From DASQEH01 sp038239485 (GTDB lineage: Bacteria > Actinomycetota > Actinomycetes > Propionibacteriales > Nocardioidaceae), in the NCBI GenBank assembly GCA_038239485.1, contig JBBSET010000017.1:1-56431 (forward strand): a stretch of 56,431 nucleotides of DNA, read 5' to 3'. The position numbers and the translations under genes are program-made. The notes under the pieces are model-generated. The model did no database searches. It was given only the letters and a program-made list of their open reading frames with translations, and had not been told where the DNA came from. Of this stretch, positions 43,701 to 52,644 are shown piece by piece (the first letter of the stretch is position 1; each line of letters starts with the position of its first letter).

Positions 43701-44123
43701 ACCGGCGATGCCGAGCTCGGTGAGCATCTGCAGGCAGAAGCCGTGTGTCGTGGCGATCGTGGCCGCGTCGAAGTCGGCCAACGCGGTCGTCAGCCGCTTG
43801 CGCCGCAGGGCTACCTCGTCGTCCGGACCCTCCGCCAGCAGGCGTAGCAGATCGTCGTCCCCGCTTCGGGCGTATCCCGGGTCGGCCAGGCCGTGCTCGA
43901 CGCTGACGAGTCGGGCTCGCACCCGGTCGCGCAGCTCCTGCGTGGCAGCCCGCCCGAATGTCACCAGCATCAGCTGGTCGAGCCTGGCGATGCCCTCGGC
44001 GACATAACGCGTGGCCAGGGCGGCGATGGTGAATGTCTTGCCGGTCCCGGCGCTGGCCTCGAGCCGCGTCGTGCCGGTCGGGAGCGGGCCGCAGACGTCG
44101 AAGCCGGCGGAGGGGCTCGTCAC
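40716..44123 (-). CDS. recB: Exodeoxyribonuclease V subunit beta (RecB)
   Basis: A 1135-residue helicase-nuclease. UvrD-type motor: Walker A EASAGTGKT (22-30), QLMLVTFGRAATQELRDRVR motif Ia region, VVLVDEFQDTDPVQW (motif II) and ITVHRSKGLEFPVVYVPYGW (motif V), VALTRAQ (motif VI). The C-terminal nuclease domain contains the D-x-K site in SYVVVDYKTNW (near residue 1050). It provides 3'-5' translocation and the single nuclease active site of RecBCD. Start is GTG 44123 overlapping the recC stop (GTGA). Size is near the E. coli protein (1180). Confidence 0.95.
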   Translation of the reverse strand: MTSPSAGFDVCGPLPTGTTRLEASAGTGKTFTIAALATRYVAEGIARLDQLMLVTFGRAATQELRDRVRARLVSVEHGLADPGYARSGDDDLLRLLAEGPDDEVALRRKRLTTALADFDAATIATTHGFCLQMLTELGIAGDFEPGATFVERVDDIVDEVVDDLYLRKWGRPDSEPATVTYAEALSTVRTAVRDRHARLEPSDVAPDTVPGQRYGIAVAARSEVDARKRQRRLRDYDDLLTRLRDALVDPERGPAAQRRVRARYAVVLVDEFQDTDPVQWEILRLAFDGHTSLILIGDPKQAIYSFRGGDVVTYLAASKVATTHATLGRNWRSDEALLSAFAKVFRGAALGDPGIVVLPVDSAHPHRRLSGGPDHTPLRIRVATRAQVGVGPRSKATVGPSRELVAADLAGDVVGLLRSDAVLTTSGQPRPVVPGDIAVLVRTNLQAELVRGALADADVPAVLSGLANVFSTQLATEWLVLLKALDQPNRATGVRSAALTCFVGWDAKRLADAGDDALDELGPLLRGWAEVLAERGIPALVEVVIEETGLFERLLATDDGERRLTDLRQLGQLLHAAAVDEQLGTVAVLEWLQRRINDAGTDPSEEQSRRLDSDAEAVQVITVHRSKGLEFPVVYVPYGWDRHLGAPAHPGYHTADGVRCLDVGGSGGTDFDGHCRLDEAEQLGEDLRLLYVALTRAQCQVVTWWVPSSTSPQAPLNRLLFGDFHAGEQPQPSVAPPSDATAWSRLSDLAAASDGCIAVEPVSVLDASWSPTSQPVRSLRAARFDRSLDTTWRRTSYTAMTTAAHDAAQARAGVSSEPEGRTLDDEEDAPTGQPFDPRASATPASADETALRAVLSPMRELPSGTGFGIVVHSVLEAVDTSAADLGAELVERCRDVLGRGFGTALEADTLGASLLPAMQTPLGPLVGGMRLADVSPADRLAELDFELPLAGGDDPTHDQVTLTAFATVLRGHLEPTDPFAAYPDILAGAGFRRERLRGYLVGSLDAVLRLTRADGQPSYVVVDYKTNWLGGPSSFDGALTAWDYRQTALRDAMIAANYPLQLLLYLVALHRYLRWRQPGYDPDRHLGGGLYLFLRGMCGPGAPSVDGVATGVFGWSPPAGLVEDLSSLLAGDGPR

Positions 44124-47100
44124 GGTGTCTCCAGAGTCTCAGCAGTGAGCACGGGCCACCACAACCGGCAGGCGAGCGCCCCGAAGCGGCTGCGCTCCTC
44201 CTCCAGCGACCCGGCGGCCTGGTCCGCAGGTCCCGCGCTCTGGCTCAGCAGGTCGGCGAAGTCCGGCGTGGTTCCCCACACATAGGTGTGGTAGCGGTCC
44301 CTGTCCTCGAACGAGCTCTTCCACACCTTCTCGGCGGCCTCGAGTGCTGAGTCCGCGTCGTTGCCGGTCATCCGCACGTCGGCGTACGCGCAGGAAGTCG
44401 ACGGCGGCAGCGGCAACGGCTCGCGGAGCCCCGTGTCTCGGAGCGCGACCAAGGCGTCGAGTGCGGCCGCCGCAGCGTCGGGGGCCGGTGCGACGAGTAC
44501 CGACCTCGCGGCGCCGGGCTTTCGATGGCGTCCGACGGTCACCGCCCGCCAGGGCTGATGGGAAGGGACCGCGGCCGACAGCGCCAGCAGCTGCACCCAG
44601 GCCCGAAGCCGGTGCTTGGGACCCAGCTTCGAGAAGACCGTGCGCGACAGTGTCGCGCCGTGGACACCGGTCACGGTTCCGGCCACGAGGCGTCCGCCCG
44701 GCAGGGGGATGACGACGTCGAAGCTGGTCGCCGATGCTATGCGGTCGGCAGCGCCGGCCGTAAGCAGGGGCTCGGCCTGCAGCTGGATCTTCTCGATCAG
44801 CATCGTTCCGAGCGCGCCGGGCGGGAGCTCTCCACGGCGCCACTCCGCCTGCAGGCAGCCGTCGATGTCGGCACCCGCGAGCCTCGCCTGCAGCCAGCGG
44901 TCTCCTACCGCCCAGCTCGACAACGGCCCGAGCACGGCGTGGAGAGCGTCGTCGAGCTCGTCGCCCTCCTCGGGCACGGCCACGCCGAGCCGTTGCCGGA
45001 GGAACTGCTTGACCGGATGCTCGAGGAACTGGATCAACGAGGCAAGGTCAACGGTGTCGCCTGCTGCGACCGGGGGAAGTGGCGATGGCAGGAAAGGCGG
45101 ACGCGCGACCCGCGGGCTGGCGGCTGCGCGCGCCCCCGCGAGTGCCGCCTTGTCGAAGCTGAACGGTGCCGCCGTGCCGAGCAGCGCAGGTATGAAGTTG
45201 CGCTCGTCGAAAGGCTGCAGCGGGTGCCGGACGAGGACCTGGTCGCGGGCGCGCCGGCCGCCCTCGAGACGCATCGTCGCGTCGAGGACGTCGAGGATCT
45301 CACCGACGGGTACCGCCGGTGGCCGAACGACGTTGGTGCGCTCGTCGGCACCGGTATAGAGCACAACCAGGTGCTCCTCGGCAGCGAGAACGGCGTCGAG
45401 CAGGAGCTGCCGGTCCTCGCTGCGCCGGTCCCGCTCACCCACACAAGGATCGCGAGCGAGGATGTCGTCCCCGTCGACACCGGTGGTGCGAGGGAAGACC
45501 CCGTCGTCGAGACCGAGCAGACAGACGACGCGGTGCGGTACCGAGCGCATCGGCACCATCGAGCACATCGTCAGGTCGCCGGTGCGGAAACCCGCGCGGG
45601 TCGGGCGACCCTGCAGCAGCCGGTCGTCGAGGAGGGCGCGCACGTCAGCCAGCGACAGCTCGACGGTATCTGCCCGGTCGGCTGCCGAGGCAGCGAGGTC
45701 GGCGAGCTCGCGCCGCGCCTGGGCCAGCTGCCACCCATCTCGTTCGGACACCGACGTGATGGCCTCCAGGGCACCGTCGAGCGCGCCGAGCCAGGCCGTC
45801 AGGGGTTGGGCGCCGGACAGAGAGTCCAGGACCCCCGCAAGCCGGTCGACGAGCTCCGCGAGACGGCCGGCCAGGTCCACGTCGTTGCTGTCGACGTCGT
45901 CCAGGGGCAGACCGAGACCGACCCATCGCAGCTCGTCATCGGACATCGTGACACCCAGGAGCACCCGGTCGAAGCCGGCCTGCCAGGTGTTCTGGGCGAC
46001 ATCCTGCAGATGGAACGGGGCCCGATGCGCGGCGTCCAGACCCCACCGGACACCAGAGGAGCCCACCCAGTCGCGCATCCGCTCGAGGTCGGCCTCGTCG
46101 AGCCCGAAGCGCCTTCTGACCGGGCCGGTCGCGGCGAGGTCGAGGACCTGCGACGCCGTCACCCGGGCATCGGCCAGCTCCAACAGGGCGGCGACCATGG
46201 AGAGCAGTGGGTTCGTCTGGCGGAGCGACCGGTCAGCCAGCCGAACGCGGAGCCGGTGACCTGGGTGCGCCGGTGGCTTCTCGGCGTCGGCGAGGCCGAA
46301 GGTGCCGGAGATGAACGGCGCGTACGCCTCGATGTCGGGGCACATGACGAGGACGTCGCGGGGCTCGAGTGTCTGGTCGGCAGCGAGGAGCCCGAGGAGC
46401 ACCTCGCGGAGCACCTCGATCTGCCGCCCGCGGCCATGGCAGGCGTGGACCTGGACGCTGTGGTCGCCGGCGTCCAGCGGAGTGCGGTGGTCTGTCGAGG
46501 CTCCGAGCGGAACGCCCGGGGGCGACATGTCGGCGCGAAGGTCGCCCTGCAGCCGGCCGAGCAGGGTTGGTGGTGTCTCTCGTGCGGGATGGTGCTCGTC
46601 AGTGCCGTCTCCCTTCGCCGCTGCGAGCAGCAGCTGCATCTCGCGGGAGTCCCGTCCCAATGACTGCAAGAGCTGGTGCCGCGGCAACTGGGCACTCGGG
46701 TCGTTTCGGCGTCGAGGTCGGGCGGATGTCGTCGAAGCGGATGTGGTCGAGCCGGCTGTGACGGAGGTGGGTGTTGCCGGGGTGGCGATGGCGCTCCACA
46801 GAGCCGCGGACGGGTGCGGCAGCCATAGGTGCACGTCACGGTGCTCGGCCAGTGCGGCCAGGACGTCCACCTGGTCCACGGTGAGCCTGGTCGGACCGAA
46901 GAGGGACAGCCGTGGCGGCAGGTCGACGAGGCCGGGTTCCTCGCGCAAGGCTCGGCACGCGCCTTCCAGCCGTTCGGCAGGGCTGGGCGCCACGATGACC
47001 GCTCGCAGCCGCCGCCACAGCGCGGCCTGCCAGGCCACGTCGCCGTCCAGCGGGGCACCCGCTCCGTCGGTATCGTCGCCGCCGGACCAGTCCAGCAGCA

Positions 47101-47599
47101 TCCGCGGGCGCTGCGCGCTGTAGGACGCGTACAACCCGGCGACATGCTGGGCCGCGACCAACCGTCCGCGTGGCCGCCGGGACGGCCTTGTCCCGACCGG
47201 CCCGAGGTGGTGTGCCAGCACCGAACACCACGGCTCGGCCACACACTCGTCGATGACGCCGAGCAGACTCCAGATCACCCCCCCGTCGGCCCAGGGGTCG
47301 TCCGTGAGCTCGACTCGGCTGCCCGCCGCGACGGCTTGCGCCACGAGGGATGACGGTGAGGGAAACCGGACGTTGGCGCACACACCGTCCTTCGCGCGTC
47401 GCCCAGCCGCGCCGCCGTCGGGCCTGCTCCCCAGGTGGTGGGAGAGCTGCTGGGACAGCCAGCGCTCGACGCCTCTGGCCGGTACCGCGACGACCTCAGC
47501 AGCGAAGGGGTCGGCCGATGGCTCTTCGGACAGCAGCTTGGCAAGACGTGTGGCCAGCGCGTCAGCCCGCTCGGACCGATGAATGTGAAGGCCCGTCAT
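44120..47599 (-). CDS. recC: Exodeoxyribonuclease V subunit gamma (RecC)
   Basis: A 1159-residue subunit, first gene of the recCBD operon. The N-terminus (LHIHRSERADALATRLAKLL, then VVAVPARGVERWLSQQLSHH) is diagnostic of RecC. It is a catalytically inactive SF1 helicase/nuclease fold that holds the complex together and senses Chi; LVMCPDIEAYAPFI and TGDLTMCSMVPMRSVPHRVV mark the helicase-like domains. ATG 47599. It diverges from the C45 gene across 140 bp that must hold the operon promoter; no SOS box was seen there. Confidence 0.94.
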   Translation of the reverse strand: MTGLHIHRSERADALATRLAKLLSEEPSADPFAAEVVAVPARGVERWLSQQLSHHLGSRPDGGAAGRRAKDGVCANVRFPSPSSLVAQAVAAGSRVELTDDPWADGGVIWSLLGVIDECVAEPWCSVLAHHLGPVGTRPSRRPRGRLVAAQHVAGLYASYSAQRPRMLLDWSGGDDTDGAGAPLDGDVAWQAALWRRLRAVIVAPSPAERLEGACRALREEPGLVDLPPRLSLFGPTRLTVDQVDVLAALAEHRDVHLWLPHPSAALWSAIATPATPTSVTAGSTTSASTTSARPRRRNDPSAQLPRHQLLQSLGRDSREMQLLLAAAKGDGTDEHHPARETPPTLLGRLQGDLRADMSPPGVPLGASTDHRTPLDAGDHSVQVHACHGRGRQIEVLREVLLGLLAADQTLEPRDVLVMCPDIEAYAPFISGTFGLADAEKPPAHPGHRLRVRLADRSLRQTNPLLSMVAALLELADARVTASQVLDLAATGPVRRRFGLDEADLERMRDWVGSSGVRWGLDAAHRAPFHLQDVAQNTWQAGFDRVLLGVTMSDDELRWVGLGLPLDDVDSNDVDLAGRLAELVDRLAGVLDSLSGAQPLTAWLGALDGALEAITSVSERDGWQLAQARRELADLAASAADRADTVELSLADVRALLDDRLLQGRPTRAGFRTGDLTMCSMVPMRSVPHRVVCLLGLDDGVFPRTTGVDGDDILARDPCVGERDRRSEDRQLLLDAVLAAEEHLVVLYTGADERTNVVRPPAVPVGEILDVLDATMRLEGGRRARDQVLVRHPLQPFDERNFIPALLGTAAPFSFDKAALAGARAAASPRVARPPFLPSPLPPVAAGDTVDLASLIQFLEHPVKQFLRQRLGVAVPEEGDELDDALHAVLGPLSSWAVGDRWLQARLAGADIDGCLQAEWRRGELPPGALGTMLIEKIQLQAEPLLTAGAADRIASATSFDVVIPLPGGRLVAGTVTGVHGATLSRTVFSKLGPKHRLRAWVQLLALSAAVPSHQPWRAVTVGRHRKPGAARSVLVAPAPDAAAAALDALVALRDTGLREPLPLPPSTSCAYADVRMTGNDADSALEAAEKVWKSSFEDRDRYHTYVWGTTPDFADLLSQSAGPADQAAGSLEEERSRFGALACRLWWPVLTAETLETP

Positions 47600-47739
47600 C
47601 AGCAGTGCGTACCCGATGCGTTACGCGACGTTACCGACACGTCGGCGACCCTACCCCGGCCCGTTCGGGGCCGTGGAAAGATGGGAACCAGGGCCTGCCT
47701 CCGCGCGGCTGGCCACCACCTCAGCCCGGGAGCGTGTCG

Positions 47740-48861
47740 ATGTACCCGTTGATCACCGTCACCGGAGGTCCGTACGAACGCGGACGCCAGTACGGCGAGC
47801 AGGCCCGCACCCGGGTGCACCGGTCCATCGCCGCCTACGCCGAGGTCTTCGAGCACGTCGCAGGCTGGGACTGGGCGACGTCGACGGCTGTCGCACGACG
47901 GTTTCTGCCTCCGATCAGGGACTTCGCTCCGGAGTACGTCGACGAGCTGACCGGCGTGGCCTACGGCGCGGGCGTCGACCTCGCCGACATCCTGGCGGTG
48001 AACGTGCGCACCGAGGTGATGTACTCGGCGCGAGTCCGGAACGCCCTTGCCCTGCAGGCGACGACCCAGCAGGGACCGTCCGAATGCTCGGCGTTTGCTG
48101 CCGTGGCCGACGAGGGTCACGTGATCGTGGGTCAGAACTGGGACTGGGGGCCGTTCGCCACCGAGACCGTCGTGGTGCTTCAGTCGTTCCCCGACGAGGG
48201 TCCGGCCTTCGTCACTGTCGTGGAGGCCGGTCTGCTGGCCAAGTTCGGCGTCAACTCCGACGGGCTCGCCGTGATGACGAATGCGCTTGCCTGCACCGAC
48301 GACGAGGGCGAGCCGGGTGTTCCCTACCACGTCATGCTTCGGGCCCTGCTGGACTGCTCGAGCACAGACCAGGGAGTCAAGCGGATCGAGGGCGCCGCTC
48401 GCGCCTCGTCGGCCAACTACCTGCTGGCCGACGAGAGCGGCACGATCGTCGATGTGGAGGCTCGACCTGGGGCCGCGCTGCATCTGCTCGAACGCGATGC
48501 GCGCGGGGTGCTGCTGCATACCAACCACTTCCTCTCCCCCGAGTTCGCCATTGCGGACGCCACCGACTACGCAGACCTGGTGCTGACGACCACCAGAACC
48601 CGGCACGACCAGCTGACCGAGGTGGTGACTGCCGCCGACGACCCGGGCGACCTGGCGTTGTACGCCGGCGCTCTGGCCGACCACGCCAACGCCCCGGACA
48701 GCGTGTGCCGCCATCCCGACACCTCGCTGGCCGGCCCCGACCAGTCCATGACCGTCGCCGGTGTGCTGGTGGACCTCACCGACAAGCGTGTCTGGCTCGC
48801 CGAAGGCCCACCCTGCGAACGCGGCTTCGAGGAGCTCGACTGCTCGAGGCTCTGGCGCTAG
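47740..48861 (+). CDS. C45 family autoproteolytic acyltransferase/hydrolase (acyl-CoA:6-APA acyltransferase-like)
   Basis: A 373-residue Ntn-hydrolase relative of isopenicillin-N acyltransferase. The N-terminal GGPYERGRQYGEQAR block and the candidate autoproteolysis site GPSECSAFA (Cys116) followed by VIVGQNWDW are the family hallmarks. Cleavage before the cysteine would leave an N-terminal alpha fragment of about 12.5 kDa and expose the nucleophile. Members hydrolyse or transfer acyl groups on amides; substrate unknown. ATG 47740 fits the GGGAG ribosome site better than the GTG six bases earlier. No signal peptide. It converges on nrdJ with an 11-nt gap. Confidence 0.88.
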   Translation: MYPLITVTGGPYERGRQYGEQARTRVHRSIAAYAEVFEHVAGWDWATSTAVARRFLPPIRDFAPEYVDELTGVAYGAGVDLADILAVNVRTEVMYSARVRNALALQATTQQGPSECSAFAAVADEGHVIVGQNWDWGPFATETVVVLQSFPDEGPAFVTVVEAGLLAKFGVNSDGLAVMTNALACTDDEGEPGVPYHVMLRALLDCSSTDQGVKRIEGAARASSANYLLADESGTIVDVEARPGAALHLLERDARGVLLHTNHFLSPEFAIADATDYADLVLTTTRTRHDQLTEVVTAADDPGDLALYAGALADHANAPDSVCRHPDTSLAGPDQSMTVAGVLVDLTDKRVWLAEGPPCERGFEELDCSRLWR

Positions 48862-48872
48862 CCGTCCCAGGG

Positions 48873-51806
48873 TCAGCTGCAGCCGCTGGTCGAGCCGCAG
48901 CCCTCGCAGACGTAGCAACTGCCGGCAGGACGCATCTTCGTACCGCAGGTGAAGCACAACGGCGAATCCACCTCTCGACCACTCAGGACCTCGAACAGCT
49001 CAGCCGAGGTTCGAGCTCCACCGGGGACCGGTTTGGCCGACTCCTCGATCACCCTTGCCTCGTCCCTGGACAGATCGGGCGCCACCGAGGCGTCGGCGAG
49101 CAACGCTGGAGCCCCCGACGACACCGGTGCCGGAACCGCCGGTGCGCTCTTCAACGACTCGGCCTCCGTCAGCTCCCCGGCATCCAGCAGCTCCGGCAAG
49201 TCCGCCGCGGCATACGAGCCGGTATCGAGCTGGCGCCGCCGCTCGTCGGCGGTGTAGATCCCGAGGGCGGCACGGGAGTCGAAGGGCAGGTAGTCAAGCG
49301 CCAGCCGCCGGAAGATGTAGTCCATGATCGACTGGCTCATCCGAACGTCCGGGTCGTCGGTCAGGCCCGCCGGCTCGAACTTCATGTTGGTGAACTTCGA
49401 GACGTACGTCTCCAACGGCACGCCGTACTGGAGCGAGATGGAGATGGCCATCGAGAACGCGTCCATCACGCCGGACAAGGTCGAGCCCTGCTTGCCCAGC
49501 TTCAGGAAGACCTCGCCCAGGCCGTCATCGGGGTACGACCCGGCAGTCATGTAGCCCTCGGCACCGCCGACGGTGAAGGACGTGGTCCGCGACGGGCGCG
49601 ACTTCGGGAGCCGCTTGCGGATCGGGCGCTCGACCACCTTGACGACCTCGGCGACGTCGGCCGCCGAGTATGCCTTGTCGGCACCCTTGGCCTTCGCGTC
49701 GCTCAGCGGCTGACCGACCTTGCAGTTGTCGCGGTAGACGGCCAGTGCCTTCAGCCCCAGCTTCCACCCTTGGACGTACACGTCCGCGATCTCGTCGGCC
49801 GTGGCCCGCTCGGGCAGGTTGACCGTCTTGCTGATGGCGCCGCTCACGAAAGGCTGGGCAGCCGCCATCATCCGGACGTGACCCATCGGTGCGATCGAGC
49901 GCTGCCCCATGGCCGTGTCGAACACCTCGTAGTGCTCAGGCTTGAGGCCGGGCGCGTCGACCACGTGTCCCTTGGTGGCGATGTACTCGACGATCGCCTC
50001 GATCGTCTCGGTGGTGTAGCCGAGCTTCTTCAGCGCCCGCGGAATGGTCTGGTTCACGATCTGCATCGAGCCGCCGCCGACCAGCTTCTTGAACTTGACC
50101 AGCGAGAAGTCGGGTTCGATACCTGTCGTGTCGCAGTCCATCATGAAGCCGATGGTTCCGGTCGGAGCGAGCACACTGGCCTGCGCGTTCCGGAAGCCAT
50201 TCTCGTCACCACCCTTGATCACCGCCTCCCAGGCCTTCGCAGCCAGCCTCTGCACGTCCCGGTCGTTCTGCGTCACCGATCGGATCGCGTCAGTGGCAGC
50301 CGCATGCTTGCGCATCACCCGCCGGTGAGCGTCGGCGTTGCGCGCGTAGCCGTCGTACGGCCCGACGACGCCGGCGAGCTCAGCCGACCGCTTGTACGAC
50401 GTCCCGGTCATGAGCGAGGTGATGGATCCGGCCAGCGCACGCCCACCGTCGGAGTCGTAGCCGAGACCCATGGCCATCAACAGGGCACCCAGGTTGGCGT
50501 ACCCGATCCCGAGCTGCCGGTAGGCACGGGTGGTCTCGCCGATCTTCTCCGTCGGGAAGTCCGCGAAGCAGATGGAGATGTCCATCGCGGTGATGATCAT
50601 CTCGACGCACCGGATGAACAGGGGCCCGTCGAACGTGTCGTCGTCGCGCAGGAACTTGAGCAGGTTGAGCGAGGCCAGGTTGCAGGACGAGTTGTCCAGG
50701 CTCATGTACTCAGAGCAGGGGTTGCTCGCCGTGATCCGGCCGGTCTCCGGGTTGGTGTGCCAGTCGTTGATCGTGTCGTCGTACTGGATGCCGGGGTCGG
50801 CACACTCCCAGGCGGCCTTGGCGATCTTCCCGAAGAGGCCTCGGGCGTCGATCGTCTCGATGACCTCACCCGTCTGGCGCGCGCGCAGACCGAAGCTGCC
50901 GCCATCGTCGACGGCTCGCATGAACTCGTCGGTGACCCGCACGGAGTTGTTGGCGTTCTGATACTGCACCGAGACGATGTCCTTGCCGCCGAGGTCCATG
51001 TCGAAGCCGGCGTCGCGCAGCGCACGGATCTTGTCCTCCTCGCGTGCCTTGGTCTCGACGAACTCCTCGATGTCGGGATGGTCCACGTCGAGCACCACCA
51101 TCTTGGCCGCCCGCCGGGTGGCGCCGCCGGACTTGATGGTGCCCGCCGACGCATCCGCGCCACGCATGAACGAGACCGGACCCGACGCCGTCCCGCCGGA
51201 CGACAGCAGCTCCTTCGAGGACCGGATGCGGGAGAGGTTGAGACCCGCCCCCGAGCCACCCTTGAAGATGAAGCCTTCCTCCTTGTACCAGTTCAGGATC
51301 GAGTCCATCGAGTCGTCGACGCTGAGGATGAAGCACGCCGAGACCTGCTGCGGCGAAGCGGTGCCCACGTTGAACCAGACTGGCGAGTTGAAGGCGAACA
51401 CCTGGTGGATGAGCATGTGGGTGAGCTCGTGCTCGAAGATCTCCGCATCGTCAGGAGTCGCGAAGTAGCCGTACTGCTTGCCTGCTGCCGTGTAGGTGCT
51501 CACGACCCGGTCGACGAGCTGGCGCAGACTCCACTCGCGCGCGACGGTGCCGACGGCGCCGCGGAAGTACTTCGTGGTCACGATCGTCGACGCGTTGACC
51601 GACCAGAAGTCGGGGAACTCGACGCCGCGCTGTTCGAAGACGGTGTCGCCGGTCTTCCAGTTCTGCTGGACGACGTCGCGCCTCTCCCAGGTGACTGCGT
51701 CATACGGGTGCATGCCAGGTGTGGTGAAGATGCGCTCCATCGTCAGACCGGTGCCGGTGCCCGTTCTCGTGGTCGCGTTGTCCCGCCTGCTGTCTGTCTC
51801 CGTCAT
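48873..51806 (-). CDS. nrdJ: Adenosylcobalamin-dependent (class II) ribonucleotide reductase
   Basis: A 977-residue class II ribonucleotide reductase. Catalytic and binding blocks are NSPVWFNVG, SACFILSVDDSMDSI (C158, one of the active-site cysteines), GSGAGLNLSRIRS, and NPCSEYMSLDNSSCNLASLN with the NxCxE radical/substrate site near residue 360. The C-terminal tail is a cysteine cluster (CFTCGTKMRPAG, then CYVCEGCGSTSGCS) that shuttles reducing equivalents or binds zinc. It makes deoxyribonucleotides independent of oxygen but requires coenzyme B12. ATG 51806 has a GGAGAG ribosome site. It follows nrdR on the same strand with a 142-nt gap, probably one transcript. No B12 riboswitch fits in that gap. 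Confidence 0.95.
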   Translation of the reverse strand: MTETDSRRDNATTRTGTGTGLTMERIFTTPGMHPYDAVTWERRDVVQQNWKTGDTVFEQRGVEFPDFWSVNASTIVTTKYFRGAVGTVAREWSLRQLVDRVVSTYTAAGKQYGYFATPDDAEIFEHELTHMLIHQVFAFNSPVWFNVGTASPQQVSACFILSVDDSMDSILNWYKEEGFIFKGGSGAGLNLSRIRSSKELLSSGGTASGPVSFMRGADASAGTIKSGGATRRAAKMVVLDVDHPDIEEFVETKAREEDKIRALRDAGFDMDLGGKDIVSVQYQNANNSVRVTDEFMRAVDDGGSFGLRARQTGEVIETIDARGLFGKIAKAAWECADPGIQYDDTINDWHTNPETGRITASNPCSEYMSLDNSSCNLASLNLLKFLRDDDTFDGPLFIRCVEMIITAMDISICFADFPTEKIGETTRAYRQLGIGYANLGALLMAMGLGYDSDGGRALAGSITSLMTGTSYKRSAELAGVVGPYDGYARNADAHRRVMRKHAAATDAIRSVTQNDRDVQRLAAKAWEAVIKGGDENGFRNAQASVLAPTGTIGFMMDCDTTGIEPDFSLVKFKKLVGGGSMQIVNQTIPRALKKLGYTTETIEAIVEYIATKGHVVDAPGLKPEHYEVFDTAMGQRSIAPMGHVRMMAAAQPFVSGAISKTVNLPERATADEIADVYVQGWKLGLKALAVYRDNCKVGQPLSDAKAKGADKAYSAADVAEVVKVVERPIRKRLPKSRPSRTTSFTVGGAEGYMTAGSYPDDGLGEVFLKLGKQGSTLSGVMDAFSMAISISLQYGVPLETYVSKFTNMKFEPAGLTDDPDVRMSQSIMDYIFRRLALDYLPFDSRAALGIYTADERRRQLDTGSYAAADLPELLDAGELTEAESLKSAPAVPAPVSSGAPALLADASVAPDLSRDEARVIEESAKPVPGGARTSAELFEVLSGREVDSPLCFTCGTKMRPAGSCYVCEGCGSTSGCS

Positions 51807-51948
51807 GACTCTCCTGCCTTGTCCCCGCTCTGAGGACGCTCGCCTGCCTGTGCACTGGCTGTCTGTACGCATTTGCTGTATGTCGGTGGTGTCATTCGTC
51901 GTCGCCGCAGCCACTCGACATTGGTATGCTCCGTCGAAACGGGCCCTG

Positions 51949-52461
51949 TCATCCGTGCGATGCCCCCTTCGCGGTGGCGACCGTCGGCACCCTGTCCGGC
52001 TCCTCGCCGGTGGGGGCTCGCTCAGCTCGCAGCACCGCGATCTCGGCCTCGAAGTCGTCGGCGGACTCGAACGCCCGGTAGACGCTCGCGAAGCGGAGAT
52101 ATGCCACCTCGTCGAGGTCGCGCAGGGGACCGAGGATGGCGAGTCCGACCTCATGCGCCGGCACCTCGGCCCAGCCGGACCCCCGAAGGGTGTCCTCGAC
52201 ACTGGAGCCCAACAGCGACAGCTCATCGTCGGTGACCGGTCTACCCTTGCACGCCTTGCGAACGCCGTCGATGACCTTCTCCCGGCTGAATGCCTCGGTC
52301 GCTCCTGAGCGCTTCACCACCGTCAGCTGCATCGCCTCGACAGTCGTGAACCGCTTCTCGCAGCGCGGGCACGAGCGTCGGCGCCTGATCGACGTACCGT
52401 CCTCGGCGACCCGGGAATCGAGCACCCGAGTGTCGGTATGACGGCAGTAAGGGCAGTGCAC
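51949..52461 (-). CDS. nrdR: Transcriptional repressor NrdR
   Basis: A 170-residue ATP/dATP-sensing repressor. The N-terminal zinc ribbon has C3-x2-C6 and SCPRCEKRF (second pair), followed by the ATP-cone domain with VVKRSGATEAFSREKVIDGV and RKACKGRPVT. A 20-residue tail extends beyond the usual length. NrdR blocks ribonucleotide reductase genes when deoxynucleotides are plentiful, binding paired 16-bp boxes. Initiation is probably GTG 52461. It heads the nrdR-nrdJ unit; its own promoter region carries box-like sequences. Confidence 0.95.
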   Translation of the reverse strand: MHCPYCRHTDTRVLDSRVAEDGTSIRRRRSCPRCEKRFTTVEAMQLTVVKRSGATEAFSREKVIDGVRKACKGRPVTDDELSLLGSSVEDTLRGSGWAEVPAHEVGLAILGPLRDLDEVAYLRFASVYRAFESADDFEAEIAVLRAERAPTGEEPDRVPTVATAKGASHG

Positions 52462-52597
52462 GGTGCTGGTCTCCTCCTCGCACGATGGGACGTACTGAAC
52501 GTTCTACCCGGAGGGTCCGACAGTTTTCGGAGCCCTGTTCTGGGGACGAGACTGTGGATCGGCTGGGGACAAACAATGCTTGCCTGTGTAGGAGTGA

Positions 52598-52610
52598 CCA
52601 CTATCTGTGG
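52598..52610. promoter_or_regulatory. Possible distal NrdR box (weak)
   Basis: CCACTATCTGTGG is a dyad (CCAC/GTGG) centred about 32 bp from the stronger box, the usual NrdR box-pair spacing. The core does not match the NrdR consensus well. Confidence 0.3.
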
Positions 52611-52628
52611 AGAACTACGCCCGTGTAA

Positions 52629-52644
52629 CTACTACATCTAGGGG
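52629..52644. promoter_or_regulatory. Probable NrdR box overlapping the nrdR promoter
   Basis: On the minus strand the core CTAGATGTAG fits the NrdR core pattern CwAnATnTwG at every fixed position, and it overlaps the suggested -10. Autoregulation by NrdR would be expected. Confidence 0.5.

Noticed and set aside
44525..46663. 712-codon plus-strand ORF opposite recC
   Set aside because: recC is clearly coding on the minus strand; composition of the opposite frame is shadow-like.
47616..51833. 1405-codon plus-strand ORF
   Set aside because: It runs antisense through nrdJ and across the C45 gene; low-complexity composition is the mirror of GC-rich coding. nrdJ is certain in the opposite strand.
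51807..51948. Cobalamin riboswitch in front of nrdJ
   Set aside because: The gap is only 142 nt and I saw no B12-box-like core; NrdR control is more likely.
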